A DNA stretch of 64,000 bases from Leptothermofonsia sichuanensis E412. Lineage in GTDB: Bacteria > Cyanobacteriota > Cyanobacteriia > Leptolyngbyales > Leptolyngbyaceae. Made by a program: the position numbers and the translations under genes. The notes beneath the pieces are model-generated. The model saw only the letters and a list, made by a program, of their open reading frames with translations. It did no database searches and had not been told where the DNA came from. Each line of letters opens with the position of its first letter. The first letter of the stretch is position 1. Where the stretch lies: positions 3,658,001 through 3,722,000 of the forward strand of contig NZ_CP072600.1 of assembly GCF_019891175.1 (NCBI RefSeq). Reading direction: 5' to 3'. Of this stretch, positions 1-10,300 are shown piece by piece.

Positions 1-1016
1 GCCGTATGATCCTCTGAAGCAGTCACAACATACTTGCCATTCGGGCTAAAACTGGCACTATTGACGCCATCCTGGTGCCCGATGTATCGATTTTTTTCAT
101 GAATTCCGTCCAGGATGGTCTGCAAGGTCTGGACAGGTCTGGTACTGGGGTAGTCTACCAGCGGTTGATTGGGTTTAATAGTGGATCTTAAGGTCTGGGC
201 AACTCCCAGGGCCGCCTGGAGTCCGTCAAGTTCACGGAACTTGAACTGATTCAGCGCTCCCTCACTGCCACTCTCCAGGCGGTAGACCAGGTGCATTCGC
301 TGAAATTCCCGGGTAGCCAGCAGTCCCACGATCGCCGCTGTGATTAGAGTAATTCCCAGAATGGTTGCCCCAATCCGAATCATGCGTCGTGCCTGCCGAC
401 CGGCAACCAGCAGAATCTGCTGCGCCTCTTCCACCTTACGACTGAGGTCAATGTACTCTACCTGTAGGGGCGTGGGGGCCGGTTGCTTTGTCGCTGTCTG
501 CTCTAACCATTGCTCCGCAGCCACTAGGTCACTCCCCCGCAGCAAAAAGCTGTGATCCCGATTTTGTTCCTCCCACTCGATCGCCCGCACCAGTAACCGG
601 GTGTGCGATCGCACATGTGGTAAGTCCGTATTAATGGCCTGAATCAGGGCATTAAAAGCCTGGTCAAAATCATCCTCTTCCCGAAAGAACAGCCAGTTAT
701 GGCGACTCAAAGCGGAATGGACGGTATCCAGGGCAAAGCCTTCCCGCCGCAGAATTGGAACCATACGCTTGTTGTTCTGGGAGGCATACTCCACCTCCTG
801 ATTGCAAACCTTAGAGGCGATCGAGTCCGGGCTGATCACAAACACAAACGTGTTCGCCGCCTGAATCCCCGCTTCAATTTCCTTCCACCAATCTGCCGTG
901 ACTGGAATATCTTCCCAGTCCACCCAGGCATCGCAGTGACTTTGGTTCAGTGCCTGGTGGAGCACCTGGACAAATGGTTTGTCCCGGCGAGAGTAGGAGA
1001 TGAAGACTTCAGCCAT
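1..1016 (-). CDS. TIR domain - WD40 repeat protein (3' end outside window)
   Basis: Leftward gene starting with the ATG at 1014-1016 and running off the left edge. The first residues MAEVFISYSRRD are a typical TIR start. The TIR domain covers about residues 1-135 and includes SPDSIASKVCNQEVEYA, whose Glu lies where TIR NADases have their catalytic Glu (family knowledge; activity not shown). A predicted membrane segment follows near residues 220-240 (IGATILGITLITAAIVGLLA). The last visible residues, FSPNGKYVVTASEDHT, are the start of a WD40 blade, so a beta-propeller is expected beyond the edge. No Shine-Dalgarno is visible. It is divergent from the CHAT gene, with about 280 bp between the two starts. 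TIR-WD40 proteins in cyanobacteria are generally thought to act in signalling, stress or cell death; the role here is inferred. Confidence 0.85.
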   Translation of the reverse strand, partial: MAEVFISYSRRDKPFVQVLHQALNQSHCDAWVDWEDIPVTADWWKEIEAGIQAANTFVFVISPDSIASKVCNQEVEYASQNNKRMVPILRREGFALDTVHSALSRHNWLFFREEDDFDQAFNALIQAINTDLPHVRSHTRLLVRAIEWEEQNRDHSFLLRGSDLVAAEQWLEQTATKQPAPTPLQVEYIDLSRKVEEAQQILLVAGRQARRMIRIGATILGITLITAAIVGLLATREFQRMHLVYRLESGSEGALNQFKFRELDGLQAALGVAQTLRSTIKPNQPLVDYPSTRPVQTLQTILDGIHEKNRYIGHQDGVNSASFSPNGKYVVTASEDHT

Positions 1017-1024
1017 AGCAATCA

Positions 1025-1083
1025 GGGTATCGGGTACTGGGTAGGGTACTGGGTGAAGGGCAGATTCCCTATCCCCGATACCC
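1025..1083. promoter_or_regulatory. Inverted repeat in the leader of the TIR-WD40 gene
   Basis: GGGTATCGGG (from 1025) pairs with CCCCGATACCC (ending 1083). An inner AGGG/CCCT pair at about 1057-1069 extends the stem. The left arm contains the tandem unit GGGTACTGGGTA. It lies just upstream of the TIR start at 1016, so it could be a leader hairpin or an upstream terminator. The pairing is seen; the function is inferred. Confidence 0.4.
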
Positions 1084-1297
1084 GCGATCCGGTTCTGCTG
1101 TTTCCAAACCTTCCCGTTAAAAAAAATTGAGTTTTCTTCAATTGCTTATGTATATACCGCAATATCAAGTCAGGGGAGCTATCCTACTGAGTTATTTTAT
1201 AAAAGAATTATCCGTGGTCGTACTCAGATAATTCCACTAAGGGATATACTTCTGGCACCAGGTACGTTGAGTGTTTAAATTCAGGTATAACACTACC

Positions 1298-4000
1298 ATG
1301 ACCCATCTTTGGCGGCAGTGGCTACGTTCTGGCTTGTTGTTTGGGCTTGGGTTGCTCATCTGCTGTCTGGTACATGGGCTATCTCCGCTGCCTCTGAGCC
1401 TCAAAGTAGCGGCTGAATCTGCACCTCTGAGTTCTTTAGTGCGGCAGGGGGTGGAGCATTACCAGGCGGGGGATTTTGACCAGGCGATCGCCCACTGGCA
1501 AAAAGCCCTTGCCCAGGCAAAAGATGCCAGACAGCAGGGTATAATTTACAACAACCTGGCTCAGGCGTACCGGCAGGTGGGGCAACTGGATCGGGCAATT
1601 GAGCACTGGCAGCAGGCAGCCCGGAACTACCGGGCATTGAGACAGGCGGGACTGCAACCGCTGGCACGGGTGCTGGTGGAGCAGGCACAGGCTTACCTGG
1701 AACTGGGCCAGAACCGGCAGGCGATCGCCCTCCTGTGCGGGGAAACCAGGAGTGCCCCGGACTGTTTGTCAGAGAGTGCCCTGGCGATCGCCCGCAGACA
1801 GTCCGATGCCCCTGGGGAAGCTCTGGCATGGGTGGGACTGGCAGATGCCTACAGTTCCCTGGGAGAGTACGACCGTGCTTTCGCACTTTACCAGAACGGA
1901 ATTCAGCTTGCTACATCCCTGAATGACCCCGACGCCTTAACCACAGCTTTCAACAATCTGGGCAATCTCCACGTCCAGTGGGCGGAGCGCTATCGGTTTC
2001 AGGCACGTTCTGCGGCTTTAGAAGGGGAAGCCGGGGAAGAAACTCGGTTGAAGGCTCTGGAAAGCCAGAATTTAGCGGATGCCCGTCAGGCATACGAACA
2101 AAGCTGGCACCATAGCCAGTCGGTGGGACGGCTAGCCCAGGCAACTGCACTGATTAATCTCAACCACTTTCTGGAACAGTTTGCAGCCGCCAGGGAACGG
2201 GAGCGAATTGCCCAGAATCGCAGTCAGGTGTTGACCCTGCTCGCCCCAGAACCCGCTTCTCGCCCTAAAGCCTATGCCCTGATCAATCTGGCAAAGAGTT
2301 TGCAGGCTACCAACAACGGACAGGACCTGCTCCAGAGTCAGGACCTTCTGAACCAGGCGTTGAACGTGACTCAGGCGATTGGCGATCGCCGGGCGGAGTC
2401 CTTCGCTTTAGGCAGTCTGGGTCAGCTAGAGGAGATCAGGGGACAATACGACGAGGCAATGCGATGGACCCGTCAGGCACAGTTTGCCGCTCAACAGGTG
2501 AATGCCGCAGAAAGCCTTTACCTCTGGCAATGGCAGGCAGGACGGATTCTAAACACCCGCCACGATAAAGCTGGAGCCATTCGATCCTACGAAGCGGCGA
2601 TCGCCAGCCTCCAGCGCATTCGCAGCGATATCATCACCGCCAACCGCGACCTCCAATTCAACTTCCGCGACTCCGTAGAGCCAGTATATCGGGAGTTGAT
2701 GGCCCTGTTGCTGGAGCGAGGGCAGGGCAGCGGGGCAGCGGGGCAGCAGGAGAAGCTGACGCTTGTACCGCCCGCCGCTCACTCCAAAACTCAGAACTCA
2801 AAACTCAAAGCTCAAAACCCCCTGCTCCCTGCTCTCTCCTCTTCCCTCCCCGCTCTCTCCTCCCCCCCCTCTTCCATTCCTCCCGAAAACCTGGAAAAAG
2901 CTCTGGACATCCTGGAGCGGTTGAAGCTGGCGGAACTGCAAAATTACTTTGGGGACGAGTGTGTTGAACTGTCCCAGAGCCAGACGGGGCAAAACAGTGT
3001 TCGCACTGATCCAACTGTGGCGGTGGTCTATTCGGTGATTTTGAAGGACCACACGGAGATGATTTTGCGTGCCCCCGGTAGCCATCAGTTGACCAGTTAC
3101 CCCGTGCCTTTAAACCGTGCCCAGATGCAGCAGGAAATTCATTTGCTCCGCAGTCTGCTGGAAAAACGCACCACCGATGAATTCATTCCCCAGGTTCAAA
3201 AGATCTATAACTACCTGATTCGACCTCTGGCAGCGGATCTGGCAGCCACTGAACCCAGAACGCTGGTGTTTGTCAATGATGGTGTGCTGCGAAATGTGCC
3301 CATGTCTGCCCTGCATGATGGCAATCAATTTTTGATTGAGCAGTATGCGATCGCCACCGCCCCCAGCCTCAAGCTCACTTCCGGTAACCCCTTAAACCGC
3401 CATAATTTACAGGCACTCACCGCCGGACTGTCCATCGCCCGTCCCCCATTCCCCGGTCTGGACAATGTGCCCGACGAGGCAGAAGGCGTTCGCAAAATTC
3501 TGGGAGGGACCAAATTACTCAACCAGGATTTCACCCTGGAAAAGCTGGCAACCATGCTCAGAAGCCAGAACTACCCCATTGTCCACATGGCAACCCACGG
3601 CAAGTTTGGCGTGGATGCCGACAGCACCTTTCTGCTGGCTTACGACAACCGGATCCAGATTGATCAGATCGACACCCTGTTACGTACCCGCCAGCGCAAC
3701 AACCCGGTTGAACTCCTGACCCTGAGTGCCTGCCAGACCGCCAGTGGCGACGAACGCACTGCCCTGGGCATTGCCGGAGTTGCCGTCCGTGCTGGGGTTG
3801 CCAGCGTCGTCGCCACCCTCTGGTACATCAACGACGAAGCCACTGTCCAGTTGATCAAAACCTTCTACGAACAACTGCGTAACCCTGCCCTATCCAGAGC
3901 CGAGGCCTTAAAAAATGCCCAGGTTGCCATGATCAAAGACCTCGACTACAGCCACCCGGCTGTATGGTCACCGTTCATTCTGGTGGGGAACTGGTTGTGA
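1298..4000 (+). CDS. CHAT domain protein with TPR repeats
   Basis: Secreted or membrane-anchored caspase-like protein of about 900 residues. The N-terminus (MTHLWRQWLRSGLLFGLGLLI) looks like a signal peptide or anchor. TPR motifs follow at about residues 45-220 and 310-450. A low-complexity linker at about 475-530 is built from repeat DNA. The CHAT domain fills about residues 600-900. It keeps the Cys-His dyad: His767 in HMATHG and Cys812 in LSACQTA, followed by GIAGVAVRAGVASVVATLW. The reading frame extends up to a GTG at 1271, but the ATG at 1298 gives the cleaner signal peptide. The gene is followed by a TpsA exoprotein, a CHASE2-cyclase and a DUF928 gene, all in the same direction. CHAT proteins are proteases in several characterised systems; the substrate here is unknown. 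Confidence 0.88.
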   Translation: MTHLWRQWLRSGLLFGLGLLICCLVHGLSPLPLSLKVAAESAPLSSLVRQGVEHYQAGDFDQAIAHWQKALAQAKDARQQGIIYNNLAQAYRQVGQLDRAIEHWQQAARNYRALRQAGLQPLARVLVEQAQAYLELGQNRQAIALLCGETRSAPDCLSESALAIARRQSDAPGEALAWVGLADAYSSLGEYDRAFALYQNGIQLATSLNDPDALTTAFNNLGNLHVQWAERYRFQARSAALEGEAGEETRLKALESQNLADARQAYEQSWHHSQSVGRLAQATALINLNHFLEQFAAARERERIAQNRSQVLTLLAPEPASRPKAYALINLAKSLQATNNGQDLLQSQDLLNQALNVTQAIGDRRAESFALGSLGQLEEIRGQYDEAMRWTRQAQFAAQQVNAAESLYLWQWQAGRILNTRHDKAGAIRSYEAAIASLQRIRSDIITANRDLQFNFRDSVEPVYRELMALLLERGQGSGAAGQQEKLTLVPPAAHSKTQNSKLKAQNPLLPALSSSLPALSSPPSSIPPENLEKALDILERLKLAELQNYFGDECVELSQSQTGQNSVRTDPTVAVVYSVILKDHTEMILRAPGSHQLTSYPVPLNRAQMQQEIHLLRSLLEKRTTDEFIPQVQKIYNYLIRPLAADLAATEPRTLVFVNDGVLRNVPMSALHDGNQFLIEQYAIATAPSLKLTSGNPLNRHNLQALTAGLSIARPPFPGLDNVPDEAEGVRKILGGTKLLNQDFTLEKLATMLRSQNYPIVHMATHGKFGVDADSTFLLAYDNRIQIDQIDTLLRTRQRNNPVELLTLSACQTASGDERTALGIAGVAVRAGVASVVATLWYINDEATVQLIKTFYEQLRNPALSRAEALKNAQVAMIKDLDYSHPAVWSPFILVGNWL
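2720..2874 (+). repeat. Tandem-repeat DNA inside the CHAT gene
   Basis: GGGGCAGC-type units (2722-2749), an AAAACTC-type heptamer run (about 2785-2818) and a CT-rich tract (to 2874) sit in frame inside the CHAT gene. They encode a Ser/Pro/Leu-rich linker between the TPR and CHAT parts. The same kinds of unit occur in nearby intergenic DNA. Confidence 0.75.
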
Positions 4001-4005
4001 GATGG

Positions 4006-4071
4006 GGAGTGAGGAGTGGGGAGTGAGGAGTGAGGAGTGAGAAGTGAGAAGTGAGAAGTGAGAAGTGAGGA
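4006..4071. repeat. Heptamer tandem repeat (AAGTGAG/GAGTGAG type)
   Basis: About nine copies of a seven-base unit, GAGTGAG grading to AAGTGAG, directly follow the CHAT stop codon. This matches the short tandemly repeated repeats known from filamentous cyanobacteria. Confidence 0.85.
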
Positions 4072-4096
4072 AGGTTGTTAGTTGTTTGTTGTTAGT

Positions 4097-4206
4097 TACG
4101 CCATGTGCAACTTGGAAGCCAAGATCCCCGGTGTCTCGTAGACTTCAATCGAATTGACTGGCTAACTTCCTCAGACACCGGGGATCTGGAGATTGTCGCA
4201 CTTCGC
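4097..4206. repeat. Palindromic element family A, copy 1
   Basis: A 110-bp element with imperfect inverted ends (TTACGCCATGTGCAAC at the left, read against TAACGCGAAGTGCGAC). It has a perfect 14-bp internal inverted repeat, GATCCCCGGTGTCT/AGACACCGGGGATC, around a 36-base loop. It is flanked by a perfect 20-bp direct repeat at 4077-4096 and 4207-4226. Related copies lie at 40403-40511 (opposite orientation) and 46201-46256 (half copy). It is MITE-like; mobility is inferred. Confidence 0.85.
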
Positions 4207-4290
4207 GTTAGTTGTTTGTTGTTAGTCGTGGAGAGGGGAGAGGGATGAGGGGTGAGTTGCCAGAGGGTAGTAGGTGGTAGATGACATTTC

Positions 4291-4389
4291 TTCCTTCCTC
4301 TGCCTTCTGCCTTCTGCCTTCTGCCTTCTGCCTTCTACCCTCTGTCTTCTGCCCTCTGTCTTCTTCATCCTTTATCCTTCATCCTTCCC
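4291..4389. repeat. Pyrimidine-rich heptamer repeat abutting the TpsA start
   Basis: TCTGCCT-type units followed by degenerate TCTGTCT and ATCCTTC units run directly into the ATG of the exoprotein gene. No Shine-Dalgarno exists between them. Confidence 0.8.
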
Positions 4390-7300
4390 ATGTCTCGTCC
4401 CCTCCCCCTCCTTTACCTGACCAGCACCCTCTCTCTGGGTTGCCTGTGTTCTCCGGCGATCGCCCAGATTACCCCCGATACCACCCTGGGTGCAGAAGGG
4501 TCTACGGTGGTACCGAATCTGGTGATTCGGGGGGTGGTGAGCGATCGCATTGATGGCGGTGCAGTGCGGGGTATCAACCTGTTTCACAGTTTTCTGGAAT
4601 TCAATGTCGGTGCCAGACGGGGGGCGTACTTCAGCAATCCGGCGGGGGTGGAAAATATCCTCAGTCGGGTAACAGGAGACAACCCTTCCAATATTCTGGG
4701 CAGGTTGGGGGTGTTGGGGAATGCCAACCTATTTTTGCTGAATCCGAATGGCATCCTGTTTGGTGCCGATGCCAGTCTGGATGTGAGTGGATCATTTATG
4801 GCATCCACTGCCAGTGCAATTCGGTTGGGGGAAACGGGGCTTTATAGTGCCAGGGAACCCCAGCGCAGTACCTTACTTTCGGTGCAACCGGATGCCCTGT
4901 TTTTGAATGCCCTGGCAAATCAACGGGGTGACCTTCACAATCAGGGAAATCTGGCAGTTCCCCAGGAGCAACGTCTGACTCTGTTGGGTGGCACTGTCAC
5001 CAGTACAGGCAGTTTGCAGGCAGCGGGGGGAACGGTGCAGGTGCTCGGCGATCGCGTGGCGCTGCTGGACAATGCTCTGGTTGATGTGTCCAGTCCGCTG
5101 GGTGGCGGTACGGTGCGAATTGGCGGAGACTTTCAGGGGAAAGGGGCATTGCCCAGGGCGATCGCCACTTATATCAGTCCCAATGCCACAATTCGCGCCA
5201 ATGGTATGACGAGTGCCCAGCCTTCTAATGGGGGGCAGATTGCGGTCTGGTCTGATACTTCAACGCGGGTTTATGGCAGCCTCAGTGCCCGTGGTGGGGA
5301 AGCGGGAGGGAATGGCGGGTTGATTGAAACCTCCAGTGCTGGATTTCTGGATATTTCTGGAGCGAATGTGGATGCCTCTGCCAGTAATGGATTAGCCGGA
5401 ACCTGGTTGCTGGACCCGCGGAATGTGATTATTACCAGTACGGCTCCTTCCAGCAACGGACTCTTTAGTGGCACCAATCCAGACATCTTTACGCCAACGG
5501 GAGATGATGCGGTTATTTCAACGGCAGATATCCTGGCGCGACTGGCGACGGGAACCAATGTCACCATTACCACGGCTCCTCCGACTGGTGTGCCTGACAC
5601 GGGCACCCAGGCAGGCAACATTACCCTGGCATCGCCTCTGGATTTTGACGGCATTGGTGCCAGCCGCAGCCTCACCCTGAGTGCCCAGAACAACATTTTT
5701 ATCGATGCTCCGATTGGGGATAGCAATCCCCAATCGGCTGACAGTCTCAATCTGGCATTGTTCGGTGATAGTGATAACACAGGCGGGGGGAGTGTGTTTA
5801 TCAATGGGGCGATCGCCACGGGAGGTGGCAATCTGCAAGCCTTTGGTTTCAGTCCTTTGGTTCAGGGGATTAGCATTGCTGCCCCGATCAATACGGGTGG
5901 TGGCAGCATTACGATGACGGGTGGTACTGCTGGAAGCACAGCCGTCGCCAGTTGGGGCATTGTTTCCTACTTTGTAGATATCAACTCGGGGGGAGGTGCC
6001 GTCAATCTCAACGGATTTCATTTCGGGGATGGCACCAATGTGGGGGGGGTTGCTTTACAAGGAAACCTGGTCACTAACGGGGGTAGCGTTGCAATCAATG
6101 GTTTCAGCACCACCGGGTTTGGGATTGGTCACTTTAATGCTGGGGTCATCGACTCCGGTGGCGGCAGCATTTCTTTTGATGGCCGCAGCAATGGGGGAGA
6201 TGGCATCTCCGCAGATAGACCCATCAATTCTGGTACCGGCAATATCAGCTTTTCAGGCTTTTCATCCGGGGCAGGGGGGGCTGGCGTCCGGGTTGGTGGC
6301 AATGGTGGTTTAACTTCGTCCAGTGGTGCAATTACCCTGATTGGCACCAGTACTAACGCGAATGGGGCTGAAGGCGTTGTTAGTGCTGCACCCATTACTT
6401 CTATTACTGGCAACATCACTTTGTTTGGGTTCAGTAATGGCAGTGCTGGAGTCAGGACCAGTTCCCTCAGTTCCAGTGGGGGAAGTATTCTCCTAGATGG
6501 AAGGAGTAATGGTCCTGGGATTTTCTCTAGAGGTGTTGAAACCGGAGGAATTGTCAATTCAGGCGGCGGAAATATCTTCTTTACTGGATTCAGCAGGAAC
6601 GCAGAAGGAATTGTGAACTTCAACACAGTCACCTCTGGAGGAGGGAACATCTCCTTTGAGGGTGTCAGTGCTGGAACTGGTGGATTTGCAAGGGGGATAG
6701 CCACTGTGGGAGCAGTTGTTTCTAACGGCGGAAATATTGCTTTCACGGGAACGGGGGCTGAATATGGCATTGCCAGCTTTTTCAGCCCAATTGATGCGGG
6801 GGGAGGAGATTTTCAGTTAACTAGCGATGGCTTTCTGGCTCTGTTCAATTCAGACTTGAGCAGAGATACGCCTCCTGGTGGGCAACCGGGAGTGATTGCC
6901 ATTACTGCCGATTCAATTTTGCTCAGTAATGTTCAAATTAGAGCCAGTACCTCAGGGGCAGAAGATGGCACATCGGTTGTGCTGAATGCTCGGCAGGGCA
7001 GCGTGACCATTGACGGCAATAGCAGCATCACCACAACGGTCAATCCCGGTGCTGCCGGAAGTGGAGGCAATATCATTATTCAGGGTGGAGCTATCACCAA
7101 TTTAGGCACACTTACCGCTGGCACTCAGGGGAGTGGTAATAGTGGTGAAATCTCTCTCTGGGCGACAGGTCCAATAGATTTATCAGGCACCATCAGTACC
7201 AGCGTTGCGGCGGGTGCAACAGGGAATGCGGGTCAAATTTTTATTAATGGTGGTTCTATCAATAGCCGTGGAACGCTGGCGGCAACGACCGCAGGAGCAG

Positions 7301-10300
7301 GCAGGGGAGGGACGATCAGACTTTTTTCATCTGGCGCGATCGATATTGCAGGAAATATCGAAACCACAACCTCTTCTGCAAATCCTTCTGGAACCGGCGG
7401 CTCTATTTTCATTCGAGGTAATTCAATTCGCAACAATGCTACTCTCAATGCCAGTACCTTTGGGGCAGCCAATGGGGGGGATGTTGGTCTCTCAGCCACT
7501 GGGGAAATTAATTTGGATAGCGGTAGTGCTATCAACACAGATGTTGGCTCATTTGGGAATCCGTTTGTAAGTGGAGCCGGTGGTAGCATTTCCATTACAT
7601 CTGATACAGGTGCAGTCAATCTGGATGGAAACATCTCAACCGCGACCTATTCTTCTGACCCATCCGGTACCGGCGGCAGGATTTTGATTGCAGGCGGTTC
7701 CATCACCAGTAATGCTGCCCTCAATGCCAGTACCTTTCGGGCAGCCGCCGGGGGAGAAGTTCGTTTCTCGGCAACCGGGGCAGTCGAACTGGATGGAAAC
7801 ATCTCAACCGCGACCTATTCTTTTAACCCATCCGGTACCGGCGGCAATATTTTGATTGAGGGTGGTTCCATTATCAGTAATGCTGCCCTCAATGCCAGTA
7901 CCTTTGGGGCAGCCGCCGGAGGAAGCGTTCGGTTATCAGCCACTGGAGCCGTCAATCTGGGGATTGCAAGTACAATCAGTACGGATGTGGGTTCTTTGGC
8001 AACTGGCGCAGGTGGCAGCATTTCCATCAGCGGTGATTCCGTGCTTGCCCAGGGTGCAACAGTGAGTGCCAGCACCTCCAGTGCTTCAAAAGATGGGATC
8101 GGTGGGGATATTGACATTCGGACCCGCAACTTTAGTGTTTTAGACGGAGCCGTATTTACAACCACCACGGATGGCACGGCTGCGGGTGGTTCCATCCGGG
8201 TTGGCAGGGCGATCTCCGATGATGGCACTATCACAACCAACGCAGAAAACGTTGACATCCTGAATGGCGGGCAACTGGTTGCAACGACAACTCGTGGCGG
8301 CAACGCAGGTAGTATTGCGGTTGGAGCAACCAGGATTAATATTGCTGGATTTAGTAACCCACAAAACTCCAACCAGATTCTAGTCAGTGGAGGCGCACCG
8401 AGTGGACTGTTTACCACCAGCCGTGGTACCGGTAAAGCGGGGAATGTCAGCTTGCTCGGAGGTCAGATCAGACTGAGCGATCGCGCCCTGATTTCCGCCT
8501 CCCCCCAAAGTAGTGGGCAAAGTGGAGACATTCAGCTTGATGTGGAATCCCTGTTGCTTGAAAGAGGTGCTCGCATTGAAACCAGTACAACCGGAAACAC
8601 CAGAGCCGGGAGTATTACTGTCAACGCCACAAACACAGTAACTCTGACGGGTCAAAACACGGGGCTATTCGCCAGTACCCAGGATCCTCTAGCCAGTACA
8701 ACAACGGTGACTGAAATAGGCGATGCTGGACAATTGCTGGAAACCGCTCAAGACCTGAGTCTCTCAGGCGCAGGAACCGTAACCAGTTTTTTGATTAGCG
8801 GCACCCTTGCCGATGGCAACGATGTCGATCTGTATCGAATCCTGTTGGCTGGGAACGAACCCTTCTCAGCGACAACCCTGGGTGGAGCCGATTTTGACAC
8901 CCAACTGTTTCTGTTTGATGGCAATGGCATTGGGGTGATTGCCAATGATGATAGCGAATTTACGTTGCAATCTACCCTGAGACCTGAGGCCCTGGGAATC
9001 CCCACACCAGGGGGAATCTATTTTCTGGCAATTTCCCAATTCAACAATGACCCTGTGAGTCAGGCTGGAGCTATTTTTGATTTTGTCCAACAACCCAATG
9101 GCACTTTTGAGCAACTACCTGTTGGACCGGGAGCAAGCTTACCTTTGAGTGGTTGGAATAACAGTGGGTTTGGCTCTGGTGGTAATTACACCATCACCCT
9201 GACTGGGGTGGTATTACCGGCTGAACTGCAAAACACTGACAGAGTGGCAGCCGGTGGTGGCAATATCACGATTAATACAGGTAATCTCACCATTACAGAG
9301 AGTGCCAGAGTCAGTTCCAGTAGCGAAGGACAGGGGAAAGCAGGAGATGTGACCGTCAGAGCCACGACCTCGATTGATCTGAACAATAGCCGAATTGAAG
9401 CGACTGCCACCGGACAGGGAGATGCGGGATTACTCAGCATCGTAACCGGAAATTTGACGGCAGTGAACAACAGTATAATCGCAGCGTCCTCTGTCGATGG
9501 CGATGGTGGCGACTTAACGATCACTTCCGCTGCTATCAACCTGGATAACAGCCGAATTGAAGCGACTGCCACCGGACAGGGAGATGCGGGATTACTCAGC
9601 ATCGTAACCGGAAATTTGACGGCAGTGAACAACAGCGCGATCGCAGCGTCCTCCGTCGATGGCGATGGTGGTGACTTAACGATCACCTCCGCTGCTATCA
9701 ACCTGGATAACAGCCGAATTGAAGCGACTGCCACCGGACAGGGAGATGCGGGATTACTCAGCATCTCCACTGGTAATTTGACGGCAGCGAACAACAGCGC
9801 GATCGCAGCGTCCTCCGTCGATGGCGATGGTGGAGATTTAACCATCGCCGCCAGTAATATTAACCTGAACCAGAGCCGGATCGAGGCGACTGCAACGGGT
9901 CAGGGGAATGCCGGGTTGTTAAACATCTCTGCGGCGAATTTAGCCGCATCCAGCGGTAGTTCAATCTCCGCTTCGGCGTTTAATGGCAAAGGCGGAGACC
10001 TCTCCATTGCCACAACTTCCATCAATTTAGACAATAGCCGCATTGAAGCCACGGCAACCGGGCTGGGCAATTCAGGTCTATTGACAATCTTTACCAGGGA
10101 TTTGACCCTCAACAATAACAGCAGAGTTTCGGTTTCAACCAGGGACGGGAGGGGCGGTGAGAAAACCGGGGCGATCGGGATTGACATTGACAACCGCCGA
10201 TTTGTGTTTGGCAATGTCGAAACCATTCCCTCTCTGTTCACTTTCGATACCAATCAAAGTGGCAACCTGCTGATTCAAGCCACCAATTCAGTCCGGCTGA

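Larger units (their letters stand above)
4001..4389. other. 389-bp gene-free gap made of repeats
   Basis: The gap between the CHAT and TpsA genes is almost all repeat: the heptamer run at 4006-4071, a 110-bp palindromic element at 4097-4206 inside a 20-bp direct repeat, and a TCTGCCT heptamer run ending at the TpsA start. No clear promoter or coding sequence was seen. Confidence 0.7.

Noticed and set aside
699-1130. Rightward 143-residue open frame
   Set aside because: It is antisense to the TIR domain, which has a convincing family match on the other strand.
4281-4553. Open frame across the heptamer run
   Set aside because: It is repeat-encoded and overlaps the exoprotein signal peptide in another frame.
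6129-9845. Long leftward open frames opposite the exoprotein gene
   Set aside because: They are Pro/Val/Ser-rich mirror frames created by the Gly/Ser/Asn repeats of the exoprotein; no start signal or family match.
9388-10197. CRISPR-like regularity
   Set aside because: The 162-bp units encode in-frame protein repeats with no short repeat/spacer pattern.
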